A DNA stretch of 64,000 nt from Goekera deserti (GCF_010685995.1 NZ_JAAGWK010000010.1:186001-250000), one strand, 5' to 3'. Shown: positions 42,292-50,860, numbered from the stretch's first letter. The notes: generated by a model from the sequence alone, not told the origin. Numbers and translations are program-made.

Positions 42292-43929
42292 ATGAGCAGC
42301 GCCGCTCGGACCCCCGCCCCGGCCACCGCGCCGACCACTTCCCCGGCCACCGCCATGACACCTGCCCACCCGGCCGACGGCTGGCGGGGCATGACGATGA
42401 GCCACCAGCTCGCCCGGCACGCCCGCACCGCCCCGGACGCCGTCGCGCTGCGCTTCGAGGGCACCGGGCTCACCTACGCCGAGCTCGACGAGCGGGTCAC
42501 CCGGCTCGCGCACGTGCTCGCCGGGCGCGGCGTCGGCGTCGGCGTCCGGGTCGCCGTCCTGGCGATGAACGGGCCGGAGGTGTGGGAGACCTACCTCGCC
42601 GGCGTGCGGCTCGGCGCGATCGTGGTCCCGGTCAACTTCCGGCTGGTCGCCGACGAGGTGGCCTACGTGCTGGACGACAGCGGCGCCGTGGCACTCGTGG
42701 TGGACGCCACCACGGCCGAGGTGGCCGCCACGGCGCGCGCCCAGGCGCCCGGCGTGCAGAGCGTGCTGCAGATCGGCCCGGAGTACGAGGCCGCGCTCGC
42801 CGCCGCGCCCACCGACCCGCTGGACGTCGCGGTCGACGAGTCGGCGGCGGCGTTCGTCATGTACACCTCTGGGACGACCGGCCGCCCCAAGGGCGCGGTG
42901 CTGAGCCACCACAACCTGCTGATGCACGCCTTCAGCCAGACCGTCACCAACGGCGTCGACCCGTCGGTGGAGAGGGTGAGCGCGCCGGGCACGCCGATGT
43001 TCCACATCGCCGGGCTCGCCGGTGGCCTGCCGCCGCTGCTGCTGGGCGGCACCCACGTGGTGCTGCGCTCCGGCGGCTTCGACCCGGTCGCGACGCTGGA
43101 CCTGATCGAGCGGGAGCGGGTCAACAACATCTTCCTGGTGCCGGCGATGTGGGCGGCGGTGGTGGCCGTGCCGGGCATCGCCGAGCGTGACCTGTCCTGC
43201 CTGCGCCGGGTCTCCTGGGGCGCGGCGCCGGCGTCCACGACGCTGCTGCGCACCCTGATCGACACCTTCCCGCAGGCGGAGGTGATGACGGCGTTCGGGC
43301 AGACCGAGTGCTCGCCGGTCACCACGCTGCTGCGCGGGGAGGACTCGCTGCGCAAGATCGGCTCGGTCGGCACCCCGATGCTCAACGTCGAGGTGCGCGT
43401 GGTCGACGAGCAGATGCAGGACGTGCCCCGCGGGCAGGTCGGCGAGATCGTCTACCGCAGCCCGATGGTGATGACGGGGTACTGGGGCAAGCCGGAGGCC
43501 ACCGCGGAGGCGTTCGCGGGCGGGTGGTTCCACTCCGGGGACCTCGTGCGCGAGGACGAGGACGGCTACTACTACGTCGTCGACCGCAAGAAGGACATGA
43601 TCATCACCGGCGGGGAGAACGTGTACTGCGCCGAGGTGGAGGACGTGCTGGCCGCGCACCCCAAGGTGGCCGAGGTGGCGCTGATCGGGGTCGCCGACAG
43701 CCGGTACGGCGAGGCCCCGCTGGCCGTCGTCGCGCCGCGGGACCCGGCCGACCCGCCCACCCCGGCGGAGCTGGCCGACTGGTGCCGCGAGCGGCTGGCC
43801 CGCTACAAGAACCCGCGGGACTACTCGATCGGCGGGCCGCTGCCGCGCAACCCCAGCGGCAAGGTGCTCAAGACCCGGCTGCGCACCGAGCACTCGGCCG
43901 GCTCCCTGGTCGCCGAACCCGCCGTCTGA
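42292..43929 (+). CDS. Acyl-CoA synthetase (AMP-forming)
   Basis: ANL-superfamily fatty acid-CoA ligase of 545 aa. The P-loop is YTSGTTGRPKGAVLSH, motif A5 is TAFGQTECSP, the hinge is VDRKKDMIITGGENVYCAEV, and the catalytic Lys lies in NPSGKVLKTRL. It activates a carboxylic acid to the CoA ester, the entry step for the neighbouring beta-oxidation enzymes. ATG 42292 has AGGAG five bases upstream; ATG 42247 is open but lacks a site. The start region is Pro/Ala-rich and low in complexity. Confidence 0.92.
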   Translation: MSSAARTPAPATAPTTSPATAMTPAHPADGWRGMTMSHQLARHARTAPDAVALRFEGTGLTYAELDERVTRLAHVLAGRGVGVGVRVAVLAMNGPEVWETYLAGVRLGAIVVPVNFRLVADEVAYVLDDSGAVALVVDATTAEVAATARAQAPGVQSVLQIGPEYEAALAAAPTDPLDVAVDESAAAFVMYTSGTTGRPKGAVLSHHNLLMHAFSQTVTNGVDPSVERVSAPGTPMFHIAGLAGGLPPLLLGGTHVVLRSGGFDPVATLDLIERERVNNIFLVPAMWAAVVAVPGIAERDLSCLRRVSWGAAPASTTLLRTLIDTFPQAEVMTAFGQTECSPVTTLLRGEDSLRKIGSVGTPMLNVEVRVVDEQMQDVPRGQVGEIVYRSPMVMTGYWGKPEATAEAFAGGWFHSGDLVREDEDGYYYVVDRKKDMIITGGENVYCAEVEDVLAAHPKVAEVALIGVADSRYGEAPLAVVAPRDPADPPTPAELADWCRERLARYKNPRDYSIGGPLPRNPSGKVLKTRLRTEHSAGSLVAEPAV

Positions 43930-44071
43930 CTCCCCCACCCCTCCCTGCCCCTGCTCCTGCCTGACTTTTTCGGGCAAGAGTCATGGGGTACGGCAGCGGA
44001 CGGGGGTCCGGCACCGGACGGGGGCCCGGTGCCGGCCGGCCCGGGTCGGCGGGCCCGGGGTCAGGCGGTGG

Positions 44072-44836
44072 TCAGCGGCCGGTCCAGACCGGGGCGCGCT
44101 TCTCGGCGAACGCGCGGGCACCCTCCAGCGCGTCGGCGGAGCGGAACACCGGGTCGGTGAGCGTGCGCTGGTGGGCGACGGCCTCGGGGTCGGTCCAGCG
44201 CACCGCACCGGCCACCAGCCGCTTGGTCACCTGCACCGCCAGCGGGCCGTTGACCGCGATCCGGGCGGCGAGCGCCCGGGCGCCCTCCAGCGCCCCGCCG
44301 GGCTCGGTGAGCGTGGTGACCAGACCGAAGCGGTGCGCCTCCTCGGCACCCATCGGGTCGCCGGTCAGCGCCAGCTCCATCGCCCGGTGGTACGGCAGGG
44401 CCTTGGGCAGGCGCAGCACGCCACCACCGGCGGCGACCAGTCCGCGCTTCACCTCCGGGATGCCGAACCGGGCGTCCCGGGCCGCCACGATCAGGTCCGC
44501 GGACAGCGCCAGCTCGAAGCCGCCGGCCAGCGCCCAGCCCTCCACCGCGGCGATCAGCGGCTTGGCCGGGGGCGCCTCGGTGAGCCCGGCCAGCCCGCGG
44601 CCGGGGATGGCCGGGGTCTCGCCGCGGGCGAAGGCCTTGAGGTCCATGCCGGCGCAGAAGGTGCTGCCCGCCCCGGTGAGCACGAGCACGGCGACGTCGT
44701 CCCGCTCGGCGAAGTCGTCCAGGACGGCGACCATGGCCTCGGCGGTCGCCTTGTCGATGGCGTTCTTCGCCTCCGGGCGGTCGAGCGTGATGACGCCGAC
44801 GCCGTCGGACACCTCGCTGAGCACGGGTCCCGTCAT
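44072..44836 (-). CDS. Enoyl-CoA hydratase/isomerase family protein
   Basis: Crotonase-fold protein of 254 aa: VGVITLDRPEAKNAIDKATA, oxyanion-hole segments STFCAGMDLKAFARGE and EGWALAGGFELALSADLIVA, and FGIPEVKRGLVAAGGGVLRL with Glu in the catalytic acid position (the partner position is Gly in AGGG). It probably hydrates an enoyl-CoA (EchA/crotonobetainyl-CoA hydratase-like). GAGAGG lies about 12 bases before ATG. Operator site 3 is about 100 bases upstream, with a strong hairpin in between. Confidence 0.9.
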   Translation of the reverse strand: MTGPVLSEVSDGVGVITLDRPEAKNAIDKATAEAMVAVLDDFAERDDVAVLVLTGAGSTFCAGMDLKAFARGETPAIPGRGLAGLTEAPPAKPLIAAVEGWALAGGFELALSADLIVAARDARFGIPEVKRGLVAAGGGVLRLPKALPYHRAMELALTGDPMGAEEAHRFGLVTTLTEPGGALEGARALAARIAVNGPLAVQVTKRLVAGAVRWTDPEAVAHQRTLTDPVFRSADALEGARAFAEKRAPVWTGR

Positions 44837-44878
44837 CGCAGTGTGAGCCTCTCGCCGTCCCCGGGGCCCACGTGCAGG

Positions 44879-44909
44879 GGCCCGGGCACCCGTGTCGGGT
44901 GCCCGGGCC
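44879..44909 (-). terminator. Strong GC hairpin in the leader of the enoyl-CoA hydratase gene
   Basis: GGCCCGGGCACCCG (44879-44892), loop TGT, CGGGTGCCCGGGCC (44896-44909): a perfect 14-bp stem. It lies between operator site 3 and the enoyl-CoA hydratase start, 42 bases before the ATG. If the promoter is at the operator, this is an attenuator-like leader hairpin; otherwise it is a second terminator for the gene upstream. Confidence 0.7.
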
Positions 44910-44931
44910 AGTTCTGCCAGCTGACGGCGGA

Positions 44932-44949
44932 ACAGTCAACCCTGACCGT
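44932..44949. promoter_or_regulatory. TetR-type operator, site 3
   Basis: ACAGTCAACCCTGACCGT, arms ACAGTCA/TGACCGT around ACCC. It matches sites 1 and 2 in the core AGTCAACCCTGAC or its complement, with six of seven arm positions symmetric. It is upstream of the minus-strand enoyl-CoA hydratase gene. Binding inferred. Confidence 0.72.
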
Positions 44950-44954
44950 CGGAC

Positions 44955-44983
44955 GGGCGTCCCCCGGGCACCGGGGGACGCCC
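44955..44983 (-). terminator. Terminator of the surface protein gene
   Basis: GGGCGTCCCCCGG (44955-44967), loop GCA, CCGGGGGACGCCC (44971-44983): a perfect 13-bp stem 14 bases after the stop of the minus-strand surface protein gene. No U-tract. Confidence 0.75.
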
Positions 44984-44997
44984 GCCTGCCTCTCGGG

Positions 44998-46230
44998 TCA
45001 GGCGACCCGTCGGCGCGCGACGACCGTGGCCACCGCGCCGCTGCCCACCAGGAGCCCGCCGAGCAGGGCCAGCCCGCCGACCGGCGAGCCGGTGTAGGCG
45101 AGCTCGTCCGAGGCGGCCGCGGGCGCGGGGTGCGCGACCGGGGCGGGGGCCGGGGCCGGGTGCGGCGCCGGGGCGACCGGGTGCGTCACCGGCGGCACCG
45201 GGGCGATCGGCTGCACCGGGGCGGGGGCCGCCACGGGGCAGCTCGCCACGGTGACCACGGTGTAGAACGGCACGGTCGCCCGGGTCTCGTCGACCGCGCG
45301 CACCTCGGCCTCGAACGCCCCGGCCGGCAGGGTGCCGAGCAGCGACGTCAGCTCGACGTCACCGGTGAAGCCGCCACCGACGACCTCGAACAGGCCGATC
45401 GCGACCTCGCCGTCGGCGCCGTTGAGCACCAGGCTGTGCAGGCCGTCGGTGAGGCCGGTGACGCTCACGCGGGCGAGCAGCGTGTCCGGCGTGGCGCAGT
45501 CCCGGTCGACGCTGACGGTGCCGGTCCCCGTGCAGACGTCCGGCGTGGGCACCGTCTGTGCGAACACGGGGGCGCCGTCCACCGCGACGAGGACGTCGAT
45601 GGCGGGACCGGCCGGCTCGCTCTGCACGAAGAACAGCACGACGCCGGTCTCGTCGGCGACGACCTGGTCGGTCAGCCCGGCCGCCGTGATGTCGACGACC
45701 TGGCCGGCGGTGAGGCCGGCGACGGTGACCGTCCCGAACACCAGGGCGTCACAGCCGATCGACGCCGTGACCTGGACGTCCAGCTGCGCCGGCGGCGCAG
45801 CGGGCGGCGCGACCGGCGCCGGCGGGGCGGGGGCCGCCGGCGGGGCGGGCGTCACCGGCGGGACGGCGACCGGGACCTCGGAGGTCGGCGCCGGCGCGGC
45901 CGCAGGGGCCTCGGTCGTGGCGGCGGGGGCCTCGGCCGACGCCTCGGTCGCGGTGTCCCCGGTGGTCGCCGGGACCTCGGCGGGGGCCTCGGCGGGGGCC
46001 TCTGTGGAGGTGTCCTCGGTGGCGGTGTCCTCGGTGGGGGCCTCGGTCGCGGCCTCGCTGGGGGCGGTCTCGGCCGGGTCGGCCGGCGCCTCGGTGGTGG
46101 CGGGAGCGGAGCTCACCGCGCCGGACGCCGGAGCGGTGTCCTCGGCGGCCTGGGCGCCGACGGCGCCGGTGGTCCAGACGCCGACGGCGAGCAGGCCCGC
46201 CACCACCGTCCTCGAGAGTGTCGTGTGCAC
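44998..46230 (-). CDS. LAXTG-type cell-surface protein
   Basis: Exported protein of 410 aa. A signal peptide (VVAGLLAVGVWTTGAVGAQA) is followed by a low-complexity stretch of about 110 residues rich in Ala, Pro, Thr and Glu. A middle domain of about 190 residues with three Cys-containing strands (IGCDALVFG, PDVCTGTG, DRDCATPD, ASCPVA) comes next, then a Pro/His/Ala linker. The sorting signal LAYTG near 377 is followed by a hydrophobic helix and the tail ARRR. LAXTG is the motif of class E sortases in actinobacteria. No sortase gene is in the window. Function unknown. Confidence 0.85.
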   Translation of the reverse strand: MHTTLSRTVVAGLLAVGVWTTGAVGAQAAEDTAPASGAVSSAPATTEAPADPAETAPSEAATEAPTEDTATEDTSTEAPAEAPAEVPATTGDTATEASAEAPAATTEAPAAAPAPTSEVPVAVPPVTPAPPAAPAPPAPVAPPAAPPAQLDVQVTASIGCDALVFGTVTVAGLTAGQVVDITAAGLTDQVVADETGVVLFFVQSEPAGPAIDVLVAVDGAPVFAQTVPTPDVCTGTGTVSVDRDCATPDTLLARVSVTGLTDGLHSLVLNGADGEVAIGLFEVVGGGFTGDVELTSLLGTLPAGAFEAEVRAVDETRATVPFYTVVTVASCPVAAPAPVQPIAPVPPVTHPVAPAPHPAPAPAPVAHPAPAAASDELAYTGSPVGGLALLGGLLVGSGAVATVVARRRVA

Positions 46231-46359
46231 GTGTGTCCTGTCCGTCAGGCCCGCAGGCCGTCCATCGGCCGTGGTCTCGACCGCTGCGGGCGGACCGTCA
46301 CACCCGGCGGGAGGACACCGCTGCCTGAGAGCCGGCTGTGCACGGGGGACAGGACACGA

Positions 46360-46374
46360 ACGGGTGACACCCGT
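46360..46374. promoter_or_regulatory. Palindrome between patatin and surface protein genes
   Basis: ACGGGTGACACCCGT, perfect 7-bp arms around one base. It lies 39 bases after the patatin stop and 130 bases before the surface protein start, so it could be a short terminator or an operator. Not decidable from sequence. Confidence 0.4.
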
Positions 46375-46413
46375 CCGCGAGCCGACGACGGAGAGCGACC
46401 GCGGGGCGACCGG

Positions 46414-47268
46414 TCAGCCGGCCCAGACCTCGCGCACCTGCTCGGTGACGGCGACGGCCTGGGCGTGCCCCGCCCGTGCGGACGGCTCCCGGGCGGCCGG
46501 GTCCAGCACGTTGCGGCCGATCGCCGCGACGCTGGCGGGGTCCGGGGAGACCACGGTGACCCGGGCGACGAGCGCGGTCACCTGCGCGTCCACGCTGGCG
46601 ACCGGGCCGACGCCCCGCACGATCGGGGCCAGCACCACCACCCGCTCGCAGCCGGTGGCCAGGTCGACGTTGGCCGGGGACCGCATCCCGCCGTCCACCC
46701 AGCGCCGGCCGGCCACGGTCACCGGCGGGTAGACCCCGGGCACCGCGCAACTGGCCGCGACGGCCTGGAGCAGCGGCACCCCCGAGGTGCGGTCGAAGGC
46801 CCGGAACTCACCGCTCTCGGCGTCGACGGCGGTGACCCGCAGCGGCCGGGCCGGCCACTCCCGGGACGGCAGCCGGTCGCCGATGACGGCCAGCCGCTCC
46901 TGCTCGGTCGGGGTGTGCCCGGCGTCGGCGGCCCGGACCGCCAGCGCCCCGACCCGGCGGCGGAAGGCCACGTCGCTGCCCCGGGTGCGCAGCATGGCCA
47001 GCGCCAGCGACGCGATCAGCCGGCGGCCCACCCGCGCCGGCGGCCCCTGCTCGGTGACCGGGAGCAGCTGACGGGCGTACAGGTCGGCCAGCGGCACGCC
47101 GCTGGTGACCTGCGCCCCGACCACCGACCCGGCCGACGTGCCGACCACCAGGTCGGCGGTGGACAGGTCGACGCCGGCCTCGGCGAGGCCGGCGAGCAGG
47201 CCGACCTCCCACGCGATGCCGGTGATCCCGCCGCCGCCGAGGACCAGTGCCGTGCGCTGGGGGCTCAT
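46414..47268 (-). CDS. Patatin-like phospholipase
   Basis: Patatin-domain lipid acyl hydrolase of 284 aa. The oxyanion hole is LVLGGGGITGIAWEVGLL, the nucleophile elbow is VVGTSAGSVVG (GxSxG), and the catalytic Asp is in RWVDGGMRSPANVD (DGG). All catalytic features are intact. It resembles the actinobacterial RssA-like group without a signal peptide, so it is probably cytosolic or membrane-associated. ATG 47268 was chosen next to the fold; ATG/GTG 47301 gives an extra 11 residues. It could supply fatty acids to the adjacent CoA ligase. Confidence 0.9.
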   Translation of the reverse strand: MSPQRTALVLGGGGITGIAWEVGLLAGLAEAGVDLSTADLVVGTSAGSVVGAQVTSGVPLADLYARQLLPVTEQGPPARVGRRLIASLALAMLRTRGSDVAFRRRVGALAVRAADAGHTPTEQERLAVIGDRLPSREWPARPLRVTAVDAESGEFRAFDRTSGVPLLQAVAASCAVPGVYPPVTVAGRRWVDGGMRSPANVDLATGCERVVVLAPIVRGVGPVASVDAQVTALVARVTVVSPDPASVAAIGRNVLDPAAREPSARAGHAQAVAVTEQVREVWAG

Positions 47269-47369
47269 CCGCCCATCATGCCGAGCGGCCGGCCCGCGCA
47301 CCCCCCGGTCTCGACAGCTGCTGTGAGGGAGGCCACTCTGACGGTGGAGATCATCGATCGGGAGGACCC

Positions 47370-49133
47370 ATGACAGCCACTGCGGAGACCACCGGCACCA
47401 CCGGCCAGACCTGGCCGGCCGGGTTGCCCACCTCGTTGGAGTACCCGAGCGTCCCGGTCGGGTCGCTGCTGCGGGCGGCCGCCCGCCGCTGGGGCGACCG
47501 GGTCGCGTTCACGCACCACGAGGTGCCGCTCACCTACACCGAGATGGCCCGCCGGGCGCACGCGGTGGCCGGCGGGCTCGCCGACCACGGCATCGGCCGG
47601 GGCGACGTCGTCGCGGTGCACCTGCCCAACTGCCTGCAGTACCCGTCGGTGTACTACGGCGTGCTGCTGGCCGGGGCGACCTTCTCCCCCACCAACCCGC
47701 TGCTCGCCCCCGGTGAGCTCGCCGCGCAGCTGGCCGACTCCGGCGCCCGCGCGCTGGTCACCTGGGAGCCGGTGCTGCCCGTGGTGGCGGCGGCGCTCGG
47801 CGGCACGCGGGTGGACACCGTCGTCGTCACGAACGCCGCGCAGGTCGCCGACCCCGCGGCGGCGGTCGACACCGCGGCCGTCGACGGGTCCGGTGCGCGG
47901 GTGCTGTCACTGGCCGAGCTCGTGGGCGGCGACCCCACCGACCGGCACCTGGACGCCGGCGTCGACCCGGTCGCCGACCTGGCGCACCTGGCCTACACCG
48001 GCGGCACGACCGGGGTGAGCAAGGGCGTGGAACTGCCGCACCGCACGGTGGTCACCAACGTGCTGCAGTCGGTGTGCTGGACGTCGGGGTCGGTCCCCGC
48101 CCGGGACGACGAGGGCGACGTCACCGTCGAGCAGGTCGGCGACCCGGCGGAGTTCCCGGTGCGCCTGGGCACCAGCAGCATGGTCAACCTGACGCCGTGG
48201 TTCCACGCGATGGGGGCGATCGGCTACCTCAACGGCCAGGTCGTCGCGGGGGCCAGCCTCGTGGTGCACGACCGGTTCGACCCGGTCGCCTACGTCGCCG
48301 ACGCGGTCCGGTACCGGGTGACCAGCATCGGGGGCGCCCCGCCGGTGTTCGTGGCGCTGCTCCAGGTGCCGGGCATCGCCGAGGCCGACCTCACCTGCGT
48401 GCGGGGCATCTCCAGCGGCGCGGCGCCGCTGCCGGTGCCGCTGATCGAGCGGCTGCACACGCTCTTCCCGAACGCGGTGATCGGTGAGGGCTACGGGCTC
48501 ACCGAGGTGACCATGCAGGCCACCGGCAACCCGACGAACACCTCGGGACTGCGCAAGCCGGGCACGGTCGGGCGCCCGGTGTTCGACACCGAGATCAGCA
48601 TCCGGCCGCTCGGCGGCGGCGACCCGCTGCCCACCGGTGAGCGCGGCGAGGTCTGCATCCGCGGCCCGCAGGTCATGCGCGGGTACGCCGGCCGTCCGGA
48701 CGCCACCGCGGAGTCGATCGACGCCGACGGCTGGCTGCACACCGGCGACGTCGGGGTGCTGGACGCCGACGGCTACCTGGCGATCGTCGACCGCACCAAG
48801 GACATGCTGCTCTACAAGGGCTACAACGTGTTCCCGCGCGAGCTGGAGGAGGTGCTCTTCGGCCTGCCCGGGATCGCCGGCGCGGCGGTCGTCGGCCGGC
48901 CCGACCCGGAGGCGGGTGAGCTGCCGGTCGCCTACGTCGTCCGGCGCGGCGACGACGCGGGGGCCGCGCTCACCGCGGAGTCGGTGATGGCGGCGGTGAA
49001 CGAGCAGGTGACGCCGTACAAGCGGCTGCGGGACGTGGTCTTCGTCGACGCGATCCCGGTGTCCCCGGCCGGCAAGGTGCTCAAGCGGGAGCTGTCGGCC
49101 CGGGAGCGCGCGGCCGCCGACGCCCGGTCCTGA
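47370..49133 (+). CDS. Long-chain fatty acid-CoA ligase
   Basis: ANL-superfamily ligase of 587 aa. The P-loop reads YTGGTTGVSKGVELPH (a GG variant), motif A5 is GEGYGLTEVT, the hinge is VDRTKDMLLYKGYNVFPREL, and the catalytic Lys is in SPAGKVLKREL. It resembles FadD-type long-chain ligases. ATG 47370 has GGGAGGA about four bases upstream. Divergent from the patatin gene. A degenerate version of the 40.6-kb TetR operator may lie at 47331-47345 but is too weak to count. Confidence 0.92.
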   Translation: MTATAETTGTTGQTWPAGLPTSLEYPSVPVGSLLRAAARRWGDRVAFTHHEVPLTYTEMARRAHAVAGGLADHGIGRGDVVAVHLPNCLQYPSVYYGVLLAGATFSPTNPLLAPGELAAQLADSGARALVTWEPVLPVVAAALGGTRVDTVVVTNAAQVADPAAAVDTAAVDGSGARVLSLAELVGGDPTDRHLDAGVDPVADLAHLAYTGGTTGVSKGVELPHRTVVTNVLQSVCWTSGSVPARDDEGDVTVEQVGDPAEFPVRLGTSSMVNLTPWFHAMGAIGYLNGQVVAGASLVVHDRFDPVAYVADAVRYRVTSIGGAPPVFVALLQVPGIAEADLTCVRGISSGAAPLPVPLIERLHTLFPNAVIGEGYGLTEVTMQATGNPTNTSGLRKPGTVGRPVFDTEISIRPLGGGDPLPTGERGEVCIRGPQVMRGYAGRPDATAESIDADGWLHTGDVGVLDADGYLAIVDRTKDMLLYKGYNVFPRELEEVLFGLPGIAGAAVVGRPDPEAGELPVAYVVRRGDDAGAALTAESVMAAVNEQVTPYKRLRDVVFVDAIPVSPAGKVLKRELSARERAAADARS

Positions 49134-49138
49134 CCGGC

Positions 49139-49174
49139 GGCCCCGCACCCGGACCGGCGTCCGGGTGCGGGGCC
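49139..49174 (+). terminator. Terminator after the CoA ligase gene
   Basis: GGCCCCGCACCCGGAC (49139-49154), loop CGGC, GTCCGGGTGCGGGGCC (49159-49174): a perfect 16-bp stem six bases after the ligase stop. The -10 box of the next gene (TACCGT, 49176-49181) begins two bases beyond it. Confidence 0.85.
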
Positions 49175-49187
49175 CTACCGTGGGGGC

Positions 49188-49688
49188 ATGAGCCAGCCGG
49201 GGACCGACGCGGACCCGGTCGACCCGCTGCACCGCGACCCGGCGTCCTCCACGCTGTTCGTGGTCGGCCGGGCAGGGCGCGCGGCGACGGCGGTGTTCGG
49301 TGACCGGCTGGCGGCGGTGGGGCTGCGACCGCACACCTTCGCCGTCCTGCTGCACCTGTCCCGGGAGCCGACGTCGACCTCGGCGGAGCTCGCCCGCCGG
49401 CTGGAGGTGACGCCGCAGAGCATGGGCACGCTGCTGCATGGGCTCGCCGGGGCGGGCTGGGTCGAGCGCACCGCGGGCGCCCGCCGCGGGCAGCGGATCG
49501 ACGTCCGGCTGACCGACGCCGGCCGCGCCGCCCTGCACCGGACGCGCCCGGTGCTCGAGCACCTCTCCGACCCGGCGCTGCTCGGGCTCACCCCGGCCGA
49601 GGCCCGCACGCTGCACACCCTGCTCGATCGGGTGGTCTCCGCCCTGGGCACGCCTGTCGCGGACGCGGGCGCCCCGGCTGCTCACTAG
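49188..49688 (+). CDS. MarR-family transcriptional regulator
   Basis: Regulator of 166 aa with a MarR winged helix: FAVLLHLSREPTSTSAELAR, RLEVTPQSMGTLLHGLAGAG (recognition) and the wing with RTAGARRGQRIDVRLTDAG. There is no Shine-Dalgarno; TACCGT lies six bases before ATG, so transcription may be leaderless. Its target is not evident: it follows the CoA ligase terminator and precedes the K+ channel gene on the same strand. Confidence 0.88.
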   Translation: MSQPGTDADPVDPLHRDPASSTLFVVGRAGRAATAVFGDRLAAVGLRPHTFAVLLHLSREPTSTSAELARRLEVTPQSMGTLLHGLAGAGWVERTAGARRGQRIDVRLTDAGRAALHRTRPVLEHLSDPALLGLTPAEARTLHTLLDRVVSALGTPVADAGAPAAH

Positions 49689-49698
49689 GCTGCCCGGC
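49686..49698 (+). promoter_or_regulatory. -10 box before the K+ channel leader ORF
   Basis: TAGGCT (49686-49691) fits TANNNT and stands seven bases before GTG 49699, the start of a seven-codon ORF that runs into the channel gene. A matching -35 is not clear. Inferred promoter. Confidence 0.4.
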
Positions 49699-49722
49699 GT
49701 GGACGGCACGGGCACCTCGTGA
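49699..49722 (+). CDS. Possible seven-codon leader peptide
   Basis: GTG 49699 opens a seven-codon frame (MDGTGTS if GTG is read as Met) whose TGA overlaps the GTG start of the K+ channel gene by GTGA, the same coupling used between genes throughout the window. A -10 box seven bases upstream would make its start the 5' end of the mRNA, giving the channel gene, which lacks its own clear ribosome binding site, a way to be translated. Speculative but specific. Confidence 0.35.
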   Translation: MDGTGTS

Positions 49723-50723
49723 GCGATCGCGCCGACGTCGAGCTGCCACGGTTCGAGGAGTCGCCGACCCGGCAGGTGGGCCGGCGGGTGGTCCTCGCCG
49801 CTGCCGTGCTGATCACCACGGTCCTGGTCGTGTACTTCGACCGGGACGGCTACCGGGACAACAGCGGCAACGCGCTGTCGCTGCTGGACGCCACGTACTA
49901 CGCCACCGTCAGCCTGTCGACCACCGGCTACGGCGACATCACGCCGGTCACGGCCGGGGCGCGGCTGGTCAACATCCTGTTCGTCACGCCGCTGCGCATC
50001 CTGTTCCTGCTCATCCTGATCGGCACGACCCTGGAAGCGCTCACCGCCCGCTCCCGGGACGAGTTCCGGGTCCGACGCTGGAGGTCACGCGTGCGCCATC
50101 ACGTCATCGTCTGCGGGTACGGCACCAAGGGCCGCAGCGCCATCCGCGCACTGCTGGCCGACGGCACGCCGGCCGACCAGATCCTGGTCGTCGACCCCGA
50201 CGGCAGCATGGTGGCCGAGGCGACCGGGGCCGGGCACATCGGCGTCGTCGGCGACGCGGGGCGCACCGAGGTGCTGCGCCGCACGGCGGTGGAGAAGGCC
50301 CGCGCCGTCATCGTCGCGGCCAACCGGGACGACGCCGCGGCGCTGATCGTGCTCACCGTCCGCCAGCTCAACCCCGGCGTGCCGATCACCGCCAGCGTCC
50401 GGGAGGAGGAGAACGCCAGCCTGCTGCGGCAGTCCGGGGCGACCACGGTGATCACCTCCTCGGCGACGTCCGGGCGGTTGCTCGGGCTCTCCTGCGACAG
50501 CCCCAACGTCGTCGCCGTGGTGGAGGACCTGGTCACCTCCGGCCGCGGGCTGGACATCACCCAGCGCCCGGTGGGTCCCGGGGAGGTCGGCATGGACGCC
50601 CGCCAGCTGCGCGACATCGTGCTGTCGGTGTCCCGCGGGGGGCGGGCGCTGCGCTTCGACGACCCGCTGATCGGCACCCTGCAGAGCGGCGACGTGCTGG
50701 TCGTGATCCGCTCCAACCGCTGA
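49719..50723 (+). CDS. Two-TM potassium channel with RCK/TrkA domains
   Basis: Ion channel subunit of 334 aa: TM1 (VVLAAAVLITTVLVVYF, about 24-40), a pore with the K+ selectivity filter STTGYGDITPVT, TM2 (LVNILFVTPLRILFLLILIG), then an RCK N-domain (HHVIVCGYGTKGRSAIRALL, Rossmann GYGTKG, and the strand-2 end VVDPD) and a TrkA-C domain. Family role: ligand-gated K+ flux. GTG 49719 overlaps a short leader ORF. Its neighbour glucosylglycerate hydrolase and kdpDE at the far end of the window all relate to osmotic/K+ balance. Confidence 0.93.
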   Translation: MSDRADVELPRFEESPTRQVGRRVVLAAAVLITTVLVVYFDRDGYRDNSGNALSLLDATYYATVSLSTTGYGDITPVTAGARLVNILFVTPLRILFLLILIGTTLEALTARSRDEFRVRRWRSRVRHHVIVCGYGTKGRSAIRALLADGTPADQILVVDPDGSMVAEATGAGHIGVVGDAGRTEVLRRTAVEKARAVIVAANRDDAAALIVLTVRQLNPGVPITASVREEENASLLRQSGATTVITSSATSGRLLGLSCDSPNVVAVVEDLVTSGRGLDITQRPVGPGEVGMDARQLRDIVLSVSRGGRALRFDDPLIGTLQSGDVLVVIRSNR

Positions 50724-50860
50724 GGCTCAACCTCGGGCGCGGGCGCGCCGATGATCTCGGTGAGGACAGCCACCGCCCGCCGGCGGTGAGACCGCCACCA
50801 CGTTGGTGCCGCGACGACCGCGGGGAAGACTGCCCTCGGACGAGACGTCGAGGAGACCCC

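Noticed and set aside
42262-43977. 571-codon minus-strand ORF opposite the CoA ligase
   Set aside because: Shadow frame of a well-supported gene; the product is low-complexity Arg/Gly/His-rich and matches no family.
43962-43983. Hairpin TGACT...AGTCA after the CoA ligase gene
   Set aside because: Only five clean pairs plus a mismatch; too weak to call a terminator or operator.
47331-47345. Fourth copy of the TetR operator before the second CoA ligase
   Set aside because: GGCCACTCTGACGGT matches the core at only about 11 of 15 positions and lacks one arm.
44872-47373. 833-codon plus-strand ORF opposite the surface protein and patatin genes
   Set aside because: Antisense shadow in GC-rich DNA; crosses terminators and promoters and has no recognisable domain.
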